IMG/VR virus record: IMGVR_UViG_3300035661_000137
Coordinates: 1-41,519 of that record
DNA: 41,519 nucleotides
Direction: 5' to 3' (one strand)
DNA from: a virus
Shown one piece after another: positions 15,101 through 21,348 of the stretch; positions within the stretch are counted from its first letter, which is position 1; each line of letters begins with the position of its first letter. A program made the translations under genes and the position numbers. The notes under the pieces were generated by a model, which saw only the letters and a program-made list of their open reading frames with translations, was not told where the DNA came from and ran no database searches.

Positions 15101-15291
15101 TTCATCATTCCCTTAAGCCATCCTGCCCGGTACGCTATCCGTTCCGAATAGCTCGAAAATTGTGGATTGCTTTTCAGGTCGCATAATTTCCCCGCAGTTA
15201 TCCCCAGTAAATATGCCAGTTTCTCCCCACTGGTCTGCCATAGATTTTGCAATTCCGGAGAATGTCCTCGACCTTTCTTTCCATCTGTCAT
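15097..15291 (-). CDS. possible overlapping small gene
   Basis: A 64-codon frame lies within the 3' end of the methyltransferase gene in another frame. Its C-terminus 'SYSERIAYRAGWLKGMMK' resembles the ends of small phage proteins of the ribosome-modulation-factor type. Its stop overlaps the next gene's ATG (ATGA), the pattern used throughout this operon. The methyltransferase domain proper seems to end near residue 195, so the last ~38 residues of that protein could be the spurious reading. I cannot decide between them without homologues. Confidence 0.35.
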   Translation of the reverse strand: MTDGKKGRGHSPELQNLWQTSGEKLAYLLGITAGKLCDLKSNPQFSSYSERIAYRAGWLKGMMK

Positions 15292-15814
15292 CGCTTGGCC
15301 CCAAATTGTTTTGTCCTGAATCGCACTGATTCGCCCACCGCTTTTTCCCGTTCACAATTCTCGGCTCAATGTATTGTGTCGTGGTCAGCAACGGCAAGCC
15401 TTTCAGCCATAAGCGGGTTTTCTTGCTTGCGTCTTCGCCGAACTGGTACGGGTTTATGATCTGGTCAGGTTTGCGAATGCGACTTGAAATTACGCTCACT
15501 GGGTTTTCTACAGCGATTCGTGGTATCGGTGCATCCATCAGCAGGCGTACAAAGTCAAGCGCGTCCTCGGTAAGCTGTGGGTCGCGCAATCCACGCGTCG
15601 TCCAGTGCATCCCGCTCACACTCAAATAAGTGCAGGGCGGGTGGAAGATTGCCAAATCCCAGTGATCTTTAAGAACCGGGAAAATGTCGCCCTGAATGTG
15701 AAATTCTGAACCGTCCTCAGACGGAAGCAAATCGCATGACCACGCGTCATGCCCCAAATCTCGGAATGCCCGCCTCACTCTGCCGGAATACTCGCAGCCA
15801 ACAATCACGCGCAT
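15113..15814 (-). CDS. cytosine-C5 DNA methyltransferase-like protein
   Basis: The product is 233 residues with a GGAGG site. It carries C5-MTase core motifs: 'MRVIVGCEYSGRVRRAFRDL' (SAM-binding motif I variant), 'DLAIFHPPCTYLSVSG' with the catalytic PPC cysteine at 61, and 'AVENPV' (the ENV-like motif IV at 103). 'SKKTRLWLKGLP' and 'RSRTFSGIAKSMADQWG' are typical of a short phage family annotated as DNA cytosine methylase. There is no obvious target-recognition domain and it is shorter than standard C5-MTases (300+), so its target may be set by a partner or be relaxed. It probably protects phage DNA or regulates replication. It lies in the replication operon. Confidence 0.82.
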   Translation of the reverse strand: MRVIVGCEYSGRVRRAFRDLGHDAWSCDLLPSEDGSEFHIQGDIFPVLKDHWDLAIFHPPCTYLSVSGMHWTTRGLRDPQLTEDALDFVRLLMDAPIPRIAVENPVSVISSRIRKPDQIINPYQFGEDASKKTRLWLKGLPLLTTTQYIEPRIVNGKKRWANQCDSGQNNLGPSDDRWKERSRTFSGIAKSMADQWGETGIFTGDNCGEIMRPEKQSTIFELFGTDSVPGRMA

Positions 15815-16483
15815 TTATTTTGCCTCCAACATGGCCTTGATTCCTGCAATTCGCTTTATCGCCATCTCCCGATCCTGCTCAGTCGATGATTCGTCAGTGA
15901 GCGTTCCATTTACCGCGACCAGCGCCAGCATAGAGCTCCCGCGTTCAGTGATAGGCGGTGGCAAGAGTCCTGCGGCGTATGCCTGGCCGATCCTGCCTAG
16001 CCTCACAGCCTCCTGTAAAACAATATCGCGCCCGTTTTTGTCATGCCCCAGTGATGCAAACCAGCGCGGCTTTATTCCGACAGACTTGTTGCTCTCAACG
16101 ATCCGGTTATACGCATCACGAAAAGCCATGCGCGCCCCGTTTTTGTCGTCAACCTGCTGGGCAATTCCAAACGCTTCACTCATTTCGTCGGTCATGACCA
16201 CACTGGCGGCCTCATCTTTATACGGCAGCATTGCCCAGGCTTCGTCTGCACCCGGCCTGCCGTCTGGGTTGGCCTTGTCGATCAGGGTGCGGATATTCGC
16301 TGGGGTGATTGTCTGGCCGTTCTCGCTCATGTGGCGGCTGAATGCTGCGCGAACTTGCGTCATGGTGTAAGCCTTCAAGATTCCCCACCACAGGCGCTTG
16401 GTTTCAACACTCGCCTCCATGCGGTAAACCGGCATAGCAGCGTCTATCAGGTCTGAGAACAGGCGTTTTTCGTTGTCAAGCAT
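15815..16483 (-). CDS. probable helicase loader / replication protein P-like
   Basis: The product is 222 residues with a GGGGAG site, overlapping the end of the DUF1376 gene by 8 bp. The N-terminal ~75 residues are helical: 'KRLWWGILKAYTMTQVRAAF' followed by 'GQTITPANIRTLIDKANPDG'. That organisation recurs in phage helicase-loader-type proteins (G39P-like and P-like), where an N-terminal helical domain binds helicase. There is no AAA ATPase motif, so it is not DnaC-like. The C-terminal half includes 'LGHDKNGRDIVLQEAVRLGR'. Its place directly after the DUF1376 replication gene supports a replisome-loading role; the family assignment is by pattern and context only. Confidence 0.5.
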   Translation of the reverse strand: MLDNEKRLFSDLIDAAMPVYRMEASVETKRLWWGILKAYTMTQVRAAFSRHMSENGQTITPANIRTLIDKANPDGRPGADEAWAMLPYKDEAASVVMTDEMSEAFGIAQQVDDKNGARMAFRDAYNRIVESNKSVGIKPRWFASLGHDKNGRDIVLQEAVRLGRIGQAYAAGLLPPPITERGSSMLALVAVNGTLTDESSTEQDREMAIKRIAGIKAMLEAK

Positions 16484-17267
16484 GATGTGAACACTCCCCG
16501 TTTACGGTGAAAGGGTCTGACTCGTCAGCCAGGAAGGCGGCGGTGGACTTGCGGTTGTTTTCTTCCCGCTGTTGGTGAGGGGTCAAAAATTGGGTTTGCC
16601 GCTTTTCGGATTTTCTAAACTTATTCGCGTTGCGCAGCCATGTGTTCAGGGCTAAATCCCAGTTTGTCATCGTAGAGCCATGCGCGACGTGGTAATCACA
16701 AAACTGCGGCAATTCGTCAAACAAAATCACGGACAGGCTGTCGGCCAGATCGTGGTGGCTTTGCTTGGGTTCGAAGTCTTCAGGCAACGAATGTTTGCGT
16801 TTTGCTTTGCTTGGCAAGCGCGGGGCGGTTGCGCCTATAGATGGTTCATGGTTATTGGTTATTGGTTCATGGTTATTGGTTATTGGTTCATGGTTAGCAT
16901 TGGCCTTAGCATGGGGCGTTAACGGGGGGGCTATAGGGAGGCTATCGTCGCCCTTTCCCCACCTCTTTTCTGCCCCACGCTTACCCCCTTCGGCCATACG
17001 CTTGTATGCCGATATTTCCTTGTCTGCGCGGGCGTTGTGATAGCCGTCGTCGAGCAATACAAAAAACTCATTCAGCACATCACGCATTGCGGCTCGGTCA
17101 TCATCGTCAACAATACAGCGACGCGCCAGTCGGTCAAAATCGCTAGTCAGCGGGCTTTCGGTGTCGTAGTAGAGTTCAAGCAGGTCGCGGTAAATGGATC
17201 GCTCAACACGGGAGAGGTGTCGTGTCGCATTGTTGAAGTCGCCGATATGATGCTGGTAGAAGTTCAT
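16476..17267 (-). CDS. DUF1376 replication initiation-like protein
   Basis: The product is 263 residues from the ATG at 17267, preceded by a GAGAAG site; the frame is open for 40 more codons upstream but family members start 'MNFYQHHIGDF'. Residues 1-90 form the DUF1376 (YdaU-type) winged-helix domain: 'ATRHLSRVERSIYRDLLELY' then 'TESPLTSDFDRLARRC'. A basic linker 'GKRGAEKRWGKG' and a repeated NHEPITN segment (about 124-142) follow, then a C-terminal helical domain with 'MTNWDLALNTWLRNANKFRK'. Proteins with this layout occupy the initiator (lambda O-like) position in many phages. The repeated codons coincide with 21-bp DNA repeats that may be the origin. Confidence 0.75.
   Translation of the reverse strand: MNFYQHHIGDFNNATRHLSRVERSIYRDLLELYYDTESPLTSDFDRLARRCIVDDDDRAAMRDVLNEFFVLLDDGYHNARADKEISAYKRMAEGGKRGAEKRWGKGDDSLPIAPPLTPHAKANANHEPITNNHEPITNNHEPSIGATAPRLPSKAKRKHSLPEDFEPKQSHHDLADSLSVILFDELPQFCDYHVAHGSTMTNWDLALNTWLRNANKFRKSEKRQTQFLTPHQQREENNRKSTAAFLADESDPFTVNGECSHHA
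16843..16896. repeat. 21-bp direct repeats in DUF1376 gene, candidate origin iterons
   Basis: A 21-bp unit (GGTTCATGGTTATTGGTTATT on the plus strand) occurs at 16843-16863 and 16864-16884, with a 12-bp third start at 16885-16896. The period is two helical turns. Initiator genes of lambdoid phages carry origin iterons inside the coding sequence, as in lambda O, so this is a good origin candidate. The alternative is a neutral coding repeat in a linker. Confidence 0.55.
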
Positions 17268-17486
17268 TCGGTTTCTTCTCGCTTTTCGTTTGTCATGAGA
17301 AAACCCTTTGTTGATCGCCTCGACCGGATGGAATGCCGGGAGACGGAGAGGCCAGAAGGCCAGGAACGGCACGACCAAGGCGATCACGAAGGATTCTCAT
17401 ATGGCCGTCATCTTTTTTTACACCTTTCCATCAGTGCAGGTAAATCTTATACCGTTCTAACAGCGGAAGCAATAGGTTTTTGCCAG
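17268..17486. other. intergenic stretch with possible leftward promoter
   Basis: No convincing gene lies here. On the minus strand TATTGC (17474-17469) and TATAAG (17451-17446) are 17 bp apart and could be a promoter for the replication genes. Only mini-ORFs of 10 and 35 codons follow, the 10-codon one ending in an ATGA overlap with the DUF1376 start. The right edge carries the inverted repeat GTTATGCG/CGCATAAC (17486-17493 and 17501-17508). Confidence 0.4.
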
Positions 17487-17497
17487 TTATGCGTCAC
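17486..17497. repeat. copy of attC-end sequence at left of cassette-like unit
   Basis: GTTATGCGTCAC here is identical to 17853-17864 at the right end of the attC-like site. The two copies are 367 bp apart and bracket the 100-residue gene, as cassette junctions (G/TTRRRY) would. A third GCGTTATGC lies at 17512-17520. Confidence 0.5.
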
Positions 17498-17789
17498 TTG
17501 GCGCATAACCCGCGTTATGCACTCGCTCCAGCGTTACAGTCTCGCCATCCCGCGTCACACGGTATGTTTCGCCTTGTGCCTTCGCCAGCAATCGCAGCGC
17601 TTTGCCAGAATATGTCACTCCGGCAATACGCCAGGTGTCGCTCTCGTACTGGTAGCCTCCAGTCTTATTCATTCTCCAGTAGAAGAATTCGAGCGGGAAA
17701 AGAACGGCTCTGGCAGTCAAAAGCCAAAGAGGAAGCATCATTCCCTCTGGGTGCTTTGCTCGCAGCCAATCCCAAATCGTGTCTCTCAT
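17487..17789 (-). CDS. small cassette-borne protein, unknown
   Basis: The product is 100 residues from the ATG at 17789, which has a GGAGG site; the frame is open seven codons further, from a TTG. It starts 'MRDTIWDWLRAKHPEGMMLP' and has a hydrophobic 'LWLLTARAVLFPLEFFYW' segment that may be a membrane-associated helix. A compact C-terminal half follows ('WRIAGVTYSGKALRLLAKAQ', 'TYRVTRDGETVTLERV'). Similar proteins seem familiar from phage early regions but I know no function. Its stop codon is made from the TTATGC of a cassette-type junction and its start lies 13 bp from an attC-like site, so the gene may have arrived as a mobile cassette. Confidence 0.7.
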   Translation of the reverse strand: MRDTIWDWLRAKHPEGMMLPLWLLTARAVLFPLEFFYWRMNKTGGYQYESDTWRIAGVTYSGKALRLLAKAQGETYRVTRDGETVTLERVHNAGYAPSDA

Positions 17790-17801
17790 ATGAACCTCCG
17801 T

Positions 17802-17859
17802 GCATAACAATTCAATCCACGGGACCGGCTACGCCGGCCCGTGATTTCCGGCGTTATGC
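17802..17859 (+). mobile_element. integron attC-like (59-base-element-like) site
   Basis: The 58-bp element folds as attC sites do. Outer 7-bp arms GCATAAC (17802-17808) and GTTATGC (17853-17859) pair perfectly. Symmetric 9-nt unpaired spacers follow (809-817 and 844-852). An inner stem of 6+5 bp (17818-17829 with 17833-17843) is broken by one bulged A at 17824, and the loop is 3 nt. The bulged A in the left inner arm and the AACAATTC after the left core match the aadA-type attC. The outer arms deviate by one base from the RYYYAAC/GTTRRRY consensus. Gene order on the minus strand (stop, element, RBS, ATG) looks like a cassette array, but polarity by the bulge is plus. No integron integrase is in the window. 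Confidence 0.6.
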
Positions 17860-17860
17860 G

Positions 17861-18118
17861 TCACATTTTTGGGAACGGTCGGCCAATGCCAATCCGCTCT
17901 AGTCGGTCGGCCAGTTCGTTCATTTTGTCCGCAATGTTGGGCGCCTGCTCTCGCACCTTCACGACCCCAAGTTCGTCGTATCTCGCGTTGAGCCGCTTCA
18001 ACACTGTGCGTTCCACGTCGGTCTGTGGTTGCGGCAGGTTGTCGAGCCAGGTGCCAATCGTTTCAAAGCTGGCCGCCATCGCCGTGGCTAAATTCGGGTA
18101 CGTCTTTTGCCATTCCAT
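17861..18118 (-). CDS. small helical protein, unknown
   Basis: The product is 85 residues with an AGGAGAG site. It is predicted helical: 'YPNLATAMAASFETIGTWLD' and 'DVERTVLKRLNARYDELGVV', then 'IADKMNELADRLERIGIG'. There are no motifs. Its TGA stop lies directly at the right core of the attC-like site. Upstream of its RBS the minus strand reads GTTACGC, which could be a second junction. It may therefore be a gene cassette too. Confidence 0.65.
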   Translation of the reverse strand: MEWQKTYPNLATAMAASFETIGTWLDNLPQPQTDVERTVLKRLNARYDELGVVKVREQAPNIADKMNELADRLERIGIGRPFPKM

Positions 18119-18147
18119 CGTTCTCTCCTAAAAAGCCGCGTAACAAA

Positions 18148-18456
18148 TCATTCCAGTAACATTCCAATCTGCTTCGCAAGCAGGTCATCACACATCGATT
18201 TTAGCTCAGCCTGGGTTCCATACTTGGCTTCAAACCTGCGTTTCCACGGGTGGATTGACGGTGCATCCTCCCCACCGGTTTGATGATGCTCCGCGCACAA
18301 AGGGAGCACGTTTGAATGCGCACCGGGTTTTGCGCGCCCGTCTATATGGTGGATGGAGACGTGGTGGTTAACGCGGCCATCAATGCGGCAAGCGATACAG
18401 CCGACCTCGCTTGCGAGCCAATCCCAATATATGCGCTCAGATGAAGTCGGGTTCAT
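18148..18456 (-). CDS. Ref-like / DUF968-type HNH nuclease
   Basis: The product is 102 residues from the ATG at 18456, which overlaps the previous stop (ATGA). Cysteines in 'VGCIAC' and the core 'VSIHHIDGRAKPGAHSNVLP' then 'LCAEHHQTG' and 'HPWKRRFEAKYG' match the C-terminal nuclease domain of phage P1 Ref and DUF968 proteins. Ref cuts DNA at RecA-bound displacement loops. Here it is a stand-alone domain like many lambdoid DUF968 proteins, probably acting in recombination or repair. It is paired with a PD-(D/E)xK-type nuclease gene immediately upstream. Confidence 0.75.
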   Translation of the reverse strand: MNPTSSERIYWDWLASEVGCIACRIDGRVNHHVSIHHIDGRAKPGAHSNVLPLCAEHHQTGGEDAPSIHPWKRRFEAKYGTQAELKSMCDDLLAKQIGMLLE

Positions 18457-18761
18457 GTCATCGCCCTTTGTATCCACGTAACAGCCTCACCAGATTTTAC
18501 ATGGGTCGAAGTCACCCTAATTAGCGTCCAGCCTGCCAGGGCAGCTTCGTTATATTTTTCGGCATCCTTGTCGAATCCCGATCCGCGTGTATGCCGTCCG
18601 CCTATCCAATGCCCACCCTCAACCTCAACGAGGAGCATCGACTCAGGCCATGCAAAATCTGCACGCCAGCGGCGCTTGGGATCGAACTTGTATTCACGCA
18701 CCGGATGTGGAATTCCGACAGCTCGCATTTGCATAGCGAGGGTATCTTCAAGCTCGCTCAT
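18453..18761 (-). CDS. Vsr/DUF559-type endonuclease-fold protein
   Basis: The product is 102 residues. The core 'RRWRADFAWPESMLLVEVEGG' contains Asp35 and the Glu46/Glu48 pair of a PD-(D/E)xK-like site in which the usual Lys is replaced. 'RHTRGSGFDKDAEKYNEAAL' then 'GWTLIRVT' is a familiar phage version of the Vsr/DUF559 fold. It may be a Holliday-junction or nicking nuclease, or a general repair enzyme. It overlaps both neighbours (repressor and Ref-like gene), so these first genes of the leftward operon are tightly coupled. Confidence 0.72.
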   Translation of the reverse strand: MSELEDTLAMQMRAVGIPHPVREYKFDPKRRWRADFAWPESMLLVEVEGGHWIGGRHTRGSGFDKDAEKYNEAALAGWTLIRVTSTHVKSGEAVTWIQRAMT

Positions 18762-18954
18762 TGATGCTCGGATACCGGCGCATGATTCTACGATGCAGAG
18801 TCAGCAGCTTGTCTCCTGCCTCCCAGCGCGGCTGCTGGCCTGAGTTGTTTTTTAATTGCCACACAGCGGATGACGTTAATCCAATCGCATCGGCGATAGA
18901 GATTAGGGTAAACCCGCGCTGCAATAGGTCATTGATAATAATTTTCCAGTTCAT
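18748..18954 (-). CDS. small HTH repressor / Cro-like regulator
   Basis: The product is 68 residues from the ATG at 18954; upstream frame codons lie in the promoter and are not used. A helix-turn-helix spans about residues 11-33 ('QRGFTLISIADAIGLTSSAV'), as in Cro/C1-family proteins. It has no dimerisation or autoprotease domain, so it is Cro-like rather than CI-like. Its promoter's -10 box ends only 6 bp before the ATG, so the mRNA is probably leaderless, like lambda cI from pRM. It is the first gene of the leftward operon and faces the rightward early genes, so it likely controls the divergent promoters. Confidence 0.75.
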   Translation of the reverse strand: MNWKIIINDLLQRGFTLISIADAIGLTSSAVWQLKNNSGQQPRWEAGDKLLTLHRRIMRRYPSINERA

Positions 18955-18960
18955 GCCAAA

Positions 18961-18989
18961 AGCATACACAATATATTTCAGATGTGCAA
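18961..18989 (-). promoter_or_regulatory. leftward promoter for repressor operon
   Basis: TTGCAC (18989-18984) and TATGCT (18966-18961) are separated by 17 bp on the minus strand. The predicted start of transcription falls at about the A of the repressor ATG, giving a leaderless message. Confidence 0.65.
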
Positions 18990-19019
18990 GATTAAAAATA
19001 TACAAATAATTGCTTGCAT
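18984..19019. promoter_or_regulatory. candidate operator half-sites between divergent promoters
   Basis: TGCAAG (18985-18990) and CTTGCA (19013-19018) are exact inverted copies. Each overlaps the -35 box of one of the two divergent promoters. A second inverted repeat, AAAATAGATTTT, lies at 19024-19035 inside the rightward promoter spacer. These are the natural places for the HTH protein to bind. Confidence 0.45.
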
Positions 19020-19042
19020 TATTAAAATAGATTTTATATTAT
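19014..19042 (+). promoter_or_regulatory. rightward early promoter
   Basis: TTGCAT (19014-19019) and TATTAT (19037-19042) are 17 bp apart. An AT-rich spacer and a 56-bp leader precede the first rightward gene with its AGGAG site. This promoter should drive the recombination genes and the genes up to mom. Confidence 0.65.
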
Positions 19043-19098
19043 TCCGTCATCGCCACAAAGCATCGGGCGACACGAACCGAACCATTTAGGAGATTGCC

Positions 19099-19437
19099 AT
19101 GCAATTTTTCAACGAACTGAACAAAGTAAACGCCGCATATTGCAGGTCGCTCGGCCTTGACGCAACGCCATACGAAACCCCGCTGTCGGCGGACGAAGTG
19201 CTGATAGCGCAAGAGCACCACTGGCTAGTGCATCGCGGCATGTCCGAAATAAAGGCTGCTGTCTGGGCACCGATCAACGTGCGCCAGGGTGTCAGCAACG
19301 CACCTATCACCGTAGTCGAGTACGCGCAGACAGCAGAGCAGAAAGCAGAATCGATGCGCTTGTTCGGCGAGTCGCTTGGTGAGTATTACGCCTCTTGCCG
19401 CAGCCGTGCGATGCGACCAACTTTTGTAGGAGATTGA
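19099..19437 (+). CDS. first rightward early protein, unknown
   Basis: The product is 112 residues with an AGGAG site. It is mostly helical ('MQFFNELNKVNAAYCRSLGL', 'LSADEVLIAQEHHWLVHRGM', 'QTAEQKAESMRLFGESLGEY'). I find no known domain. As first gene after the early promoter it may be a host-takeover or regulatory protein, but only position says so. Confidence 0.72.
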   Translation: MQFFNELNKVNAAYCRSLGLDATPYETPLSADEVLIAQEHHWLVHRGMSEIKAAVWAPINVRQGVSNAPITVVEYAQTAEQKAESMRLFGESLGEYYASCRSRAMRPTFVGD

Positions 19438-19438
19438 A

Positions 19439-19588
19439 ATGATTACACAAGAATTGAAACAACGCGCTCATATAGTGATGTGGGGATGCCTTGCATGCGC
19501 GCAGCCTTGGTTGGTGGCTGGTAGCCTGTGGGGCACATTTTGGACGGCTCTAGCGGTTGTAGCGAGCCTGATAACACTTCGAAAATGA
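19439..19588 (+). CDS. small membrane protein, unknown
   Basis: The product is 49 residues with an AGGAG site 6 bp before the ATG. A central hydrophobic stretch ('HIVMWGCLACAQPWLVAG' and 'FWTALAVVASLITL') gives one long or two short membrane helices. Its stop overlaps an ATG of the next gene (ATGATG). Small membrane proteins at this place in early operons may block superinfection, but I cannot show that. Confidence 0.6.
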   Translation: MITQELKQRAHIVMWGCLACAQPWLVAGSLWGTFWTALAVVASLITLRK

Positions 19589-19635
19589 TGACAGCAAAAG
19601 ATAGCCCAAGCGTGAACGAACTACAGGAGAATGAA

Positions 19636-19857
19636 ATGCGAACAAACTATGAAATGACAGCCGATGATCTTACCGCGCTGTTTGACGCAATGAAGCCAGT
19701 ACCGATGATCATGCTCCAATGTGCCACAGTGCGTAGCGTTCAGGAAAACGCAAATGCAGCCTGGGCGATGCTCGGCGAGAAGATGGGATTTGACCCAATG
19801 ACTGTACAGCCTACGGGTAAAGGCGACAGGTTCTTTTCGGCTGAGGAGTTGAAATGA
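19636..19857 (+). CDS. small protein, unknown
   Basis: The product is 73 residues from the ATG at 19636 with a strong AGGAGA site. In-frame ATGs at 19585/19588 overlap the previous stop and could give a 90-residue form by coupling. The segment 'ADDLTALFDAMKPVPMIMLQ' followed by 'SVQENANAAWAMLGEKMGFD' is helical, and the protein ends in 'PTGKGDRFFSAEELK'. Function unknown. Confidence 0.68.
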   Translation: MRTNYEMTADDLTALFDAMKPVPMIMLQCATVRSVQENANAAWAMLGEKMGFDPMTVQPTGKGDRFFSAEELK

Positions 19858-20276
19858 AGCCACTTGATTTATTGCGGGCCAACAACGCATGGGAAGCTGC
19901 GGAGCAGTTCGCGGAAGCAGAGGCCGGGCGGCATTCAGCTGCTGACCTAATTAGCCGCGTAGTTCCAAACCCATTTAATAAAAGTAGAGAAGGAGAGCAA
20001 CCGTATCTTTCGGTCTACGCCTTTGGCGACCACATCATCACTCTGCCATCACATGTTGAGCCGCGCTGGAACCAGTGTATCAAGGCAAATAGACTATTGA
20101 TGTGGCGCGGCTTTGCTTTCCTGCTGTCAGCCGAAGCAAAAATGGCAGAGCTGGAAGGAAATAATGACATGCGTGACGACCTGCTCACGCTTTTTGAGGT
20201 AGCCATGCAGCGTGTTTATTCTTTGCAACCTGATTTTTATGCGCAGGAACCTAAACCTGAATTGGAGAAAGTATGA
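19854..20276 (+). CDS. unknown early protein
   Basis: The product is 140 residues, ATGA-coupled on both sides. It has helical segments ('LLRANNAWEAAEQFAEAEAG' and 'LSAEAKMAELEGNNDMRDDL') flanking a strand-rich middle ('PYLSVYAFGDHIITLPSHVE'). No family recognised. Tight coupling to the genes before bet suggests it is co-regulated with recombination. Confidence 0.68.
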   Translation: MKPLDLLRANNAWEAAEQFAEAEAGRHSAADLISRVVPNPFNKSREGEQPYLSVYAFGDHIITLPSHVEPRWNQCIKANRLLMWRGFAFLLSAEAKMAELEGNNDMRDDLLTLFEVAMQRVYSLQPDFYAQEPKPELEKV

Positions 20277-20461
20277 ACGTAATCGAGTTTTTAGTCCCAG
20301 CCCCGTCCTGCCTGGTTCCTATCACCCACCCAGCCAGGGCTGTAGAACGAGAGCCTGACGTTGCTAGGACTTTCAAACAACACATGACGGCTGATCTTCG
20401 CGGAGATTACGAAAAAACGGACAGCCTGGATCGGCTGTCGAATGAGGGGCAAGCAAAATGA
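20273..20461 (+). CDS. small protein upstream of bet, unknown
   Basis: The product is 62 residues, translationally coupled to both neighbours by ATGA overlaps. The N-terminal half is Pro/Val-rich ('EFLVPAPSCLVPITHPARAV') and the C-terminal half is charged ('FKQHMTADLRGDYEKTDSLD'). It may be a lambda Gam-position gene but shares no recognisable similarity with Gam, which is much longer. Confidence 0.6.
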   Translation: MNVIEFLVPAPSCLVPITHPARAVEREPDVARTFKQHMTADLRGDYEKTDSLDRLSNEGQAK

Positions 20462-21348
20462 ACAACGAAATCGCAACAAACAAGGCCGTGCTGCCTGCGA
20501 TGCAGATGGACGAGGCCGAGTTAATGAACGTCCTTCGCAACTCGCTATATCCAGGCGCTCAGGATGATTCAATCAAGCTGGCTGTCAGCTACTGCAAGGC
20601 CGCAGGGCTAGACATCATGCAAAAGCCAGTCCACCTAGTCCCAATGTGGGACAGCAAACTGAAGCGCAACAAGGACGTAATCATGCCCGGAATCGGGCTG
20701 TACCGCACCCAGGCTGCGCGCTCTGGCGCATATGCTGGAGTCACTGAACCAGAGTTCGGCGCTGAAGTTACTGAGGTCTTCCCAGAAGAATCCGGCTATG
20801 AGGGCAAGCACATTCCGGCGCTCACCGTTACCTACCCGGCTTCATGCAAGGTGATCGTCAAGCGCCTGATGCCTGACGGCCAGCTTGCCGAGTTTGCCGC
20901 GACCGAGCGGTGGAAAGAGAACTACGCCACCGCCGGAAAGAACTCCAAGCATCCTAACTCTATGTGGGCACGCCGCCCATACGCGCAGCTTGCAAAGTGT
21001 GCCGAGGCACAGGCATTGCGTAAGGCGTTTCCGGAAGTTGGATCAGCTCCAACCGCCGACGAAATGGAGGGCAAGGAAATCGACATGGGCAGCATCGACC
21101 GCAGCACCGGTGAAGTCACTAGGCTGGAAAAGACGGAACTTCCGCCATGCGAAGACAAAAGCATAGAGCGATGGTTCTCAAATGTCGAATCCGGCAAGGC
21201 ACAAGCCTGCAACCTGATGGACTTTGCCAAGGGCAAGTTCACCCTGAGCGATGTTCAGGAAGGCCGCATCCTGGCCTTTGTGGCAGCTAAAAATAACCCG
21301 CCGATTGATTCGGAATTTACCGCAGAATATGAAGGGGCAGAAAAATGA
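20458..21348 (+). CDS. bet: phage annealase Bet (Redbeta/RecT family)
   Basis: The product is 296 residues; lambda Bet has 261. 'AVSYCKAAGLDIMQKPVHLV' then 'KRNKDVIMPGIGLYRTQAAR', 'ATERWKENYATAGKNSKHPN' and 'SMWARRPYAQLAKCAEAQAL' followed by 'RKAFPEVG' are the core of the Bet/RecT single-strand annealing fold. The C-terminal ~90 residues ('WFSNVESGKAQACNLMDFAK') resemble the helical domain that recruits SSB or the exonuclease. It anneals the 3' strands made by the YqaJ exonuclease encoded directly downstream, with which it is ATGA-coupled. Confidence 0.92.
   Translation: MNNEIATNKAVLPAMQMDEAELMNVLRNSLYPGAQDDSIKLAVSYCKAAGLDIMQKPVHLVPMWDSKLKRNKDVIMPGIGLYRTQAARSGAYAGVTEPEFGAEVTEVFPEESGYEGKHIPALTVTYPASCKVIVKRLMPDGQLAEFAATERWKENYATAGKNSKHPNSMWARRPYAQLAKCAEAQALRKAFPEVGSAPTADEMEGKEIDMGSIDRSTGEVTRLEKTELPPCEDKSIERWFSNVESGKAQACNLMDFAKGKFTLSDVQEGRILAFVAAKNNPPIDSEFTAEYEGAEK

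Noticed and set aside
17268-17387. N-terminal extension of the DUF1376 protein
   Set aside because: It would start at GTG and add 40 residues not seen in the family, while the ATG at 17267 has a good site.
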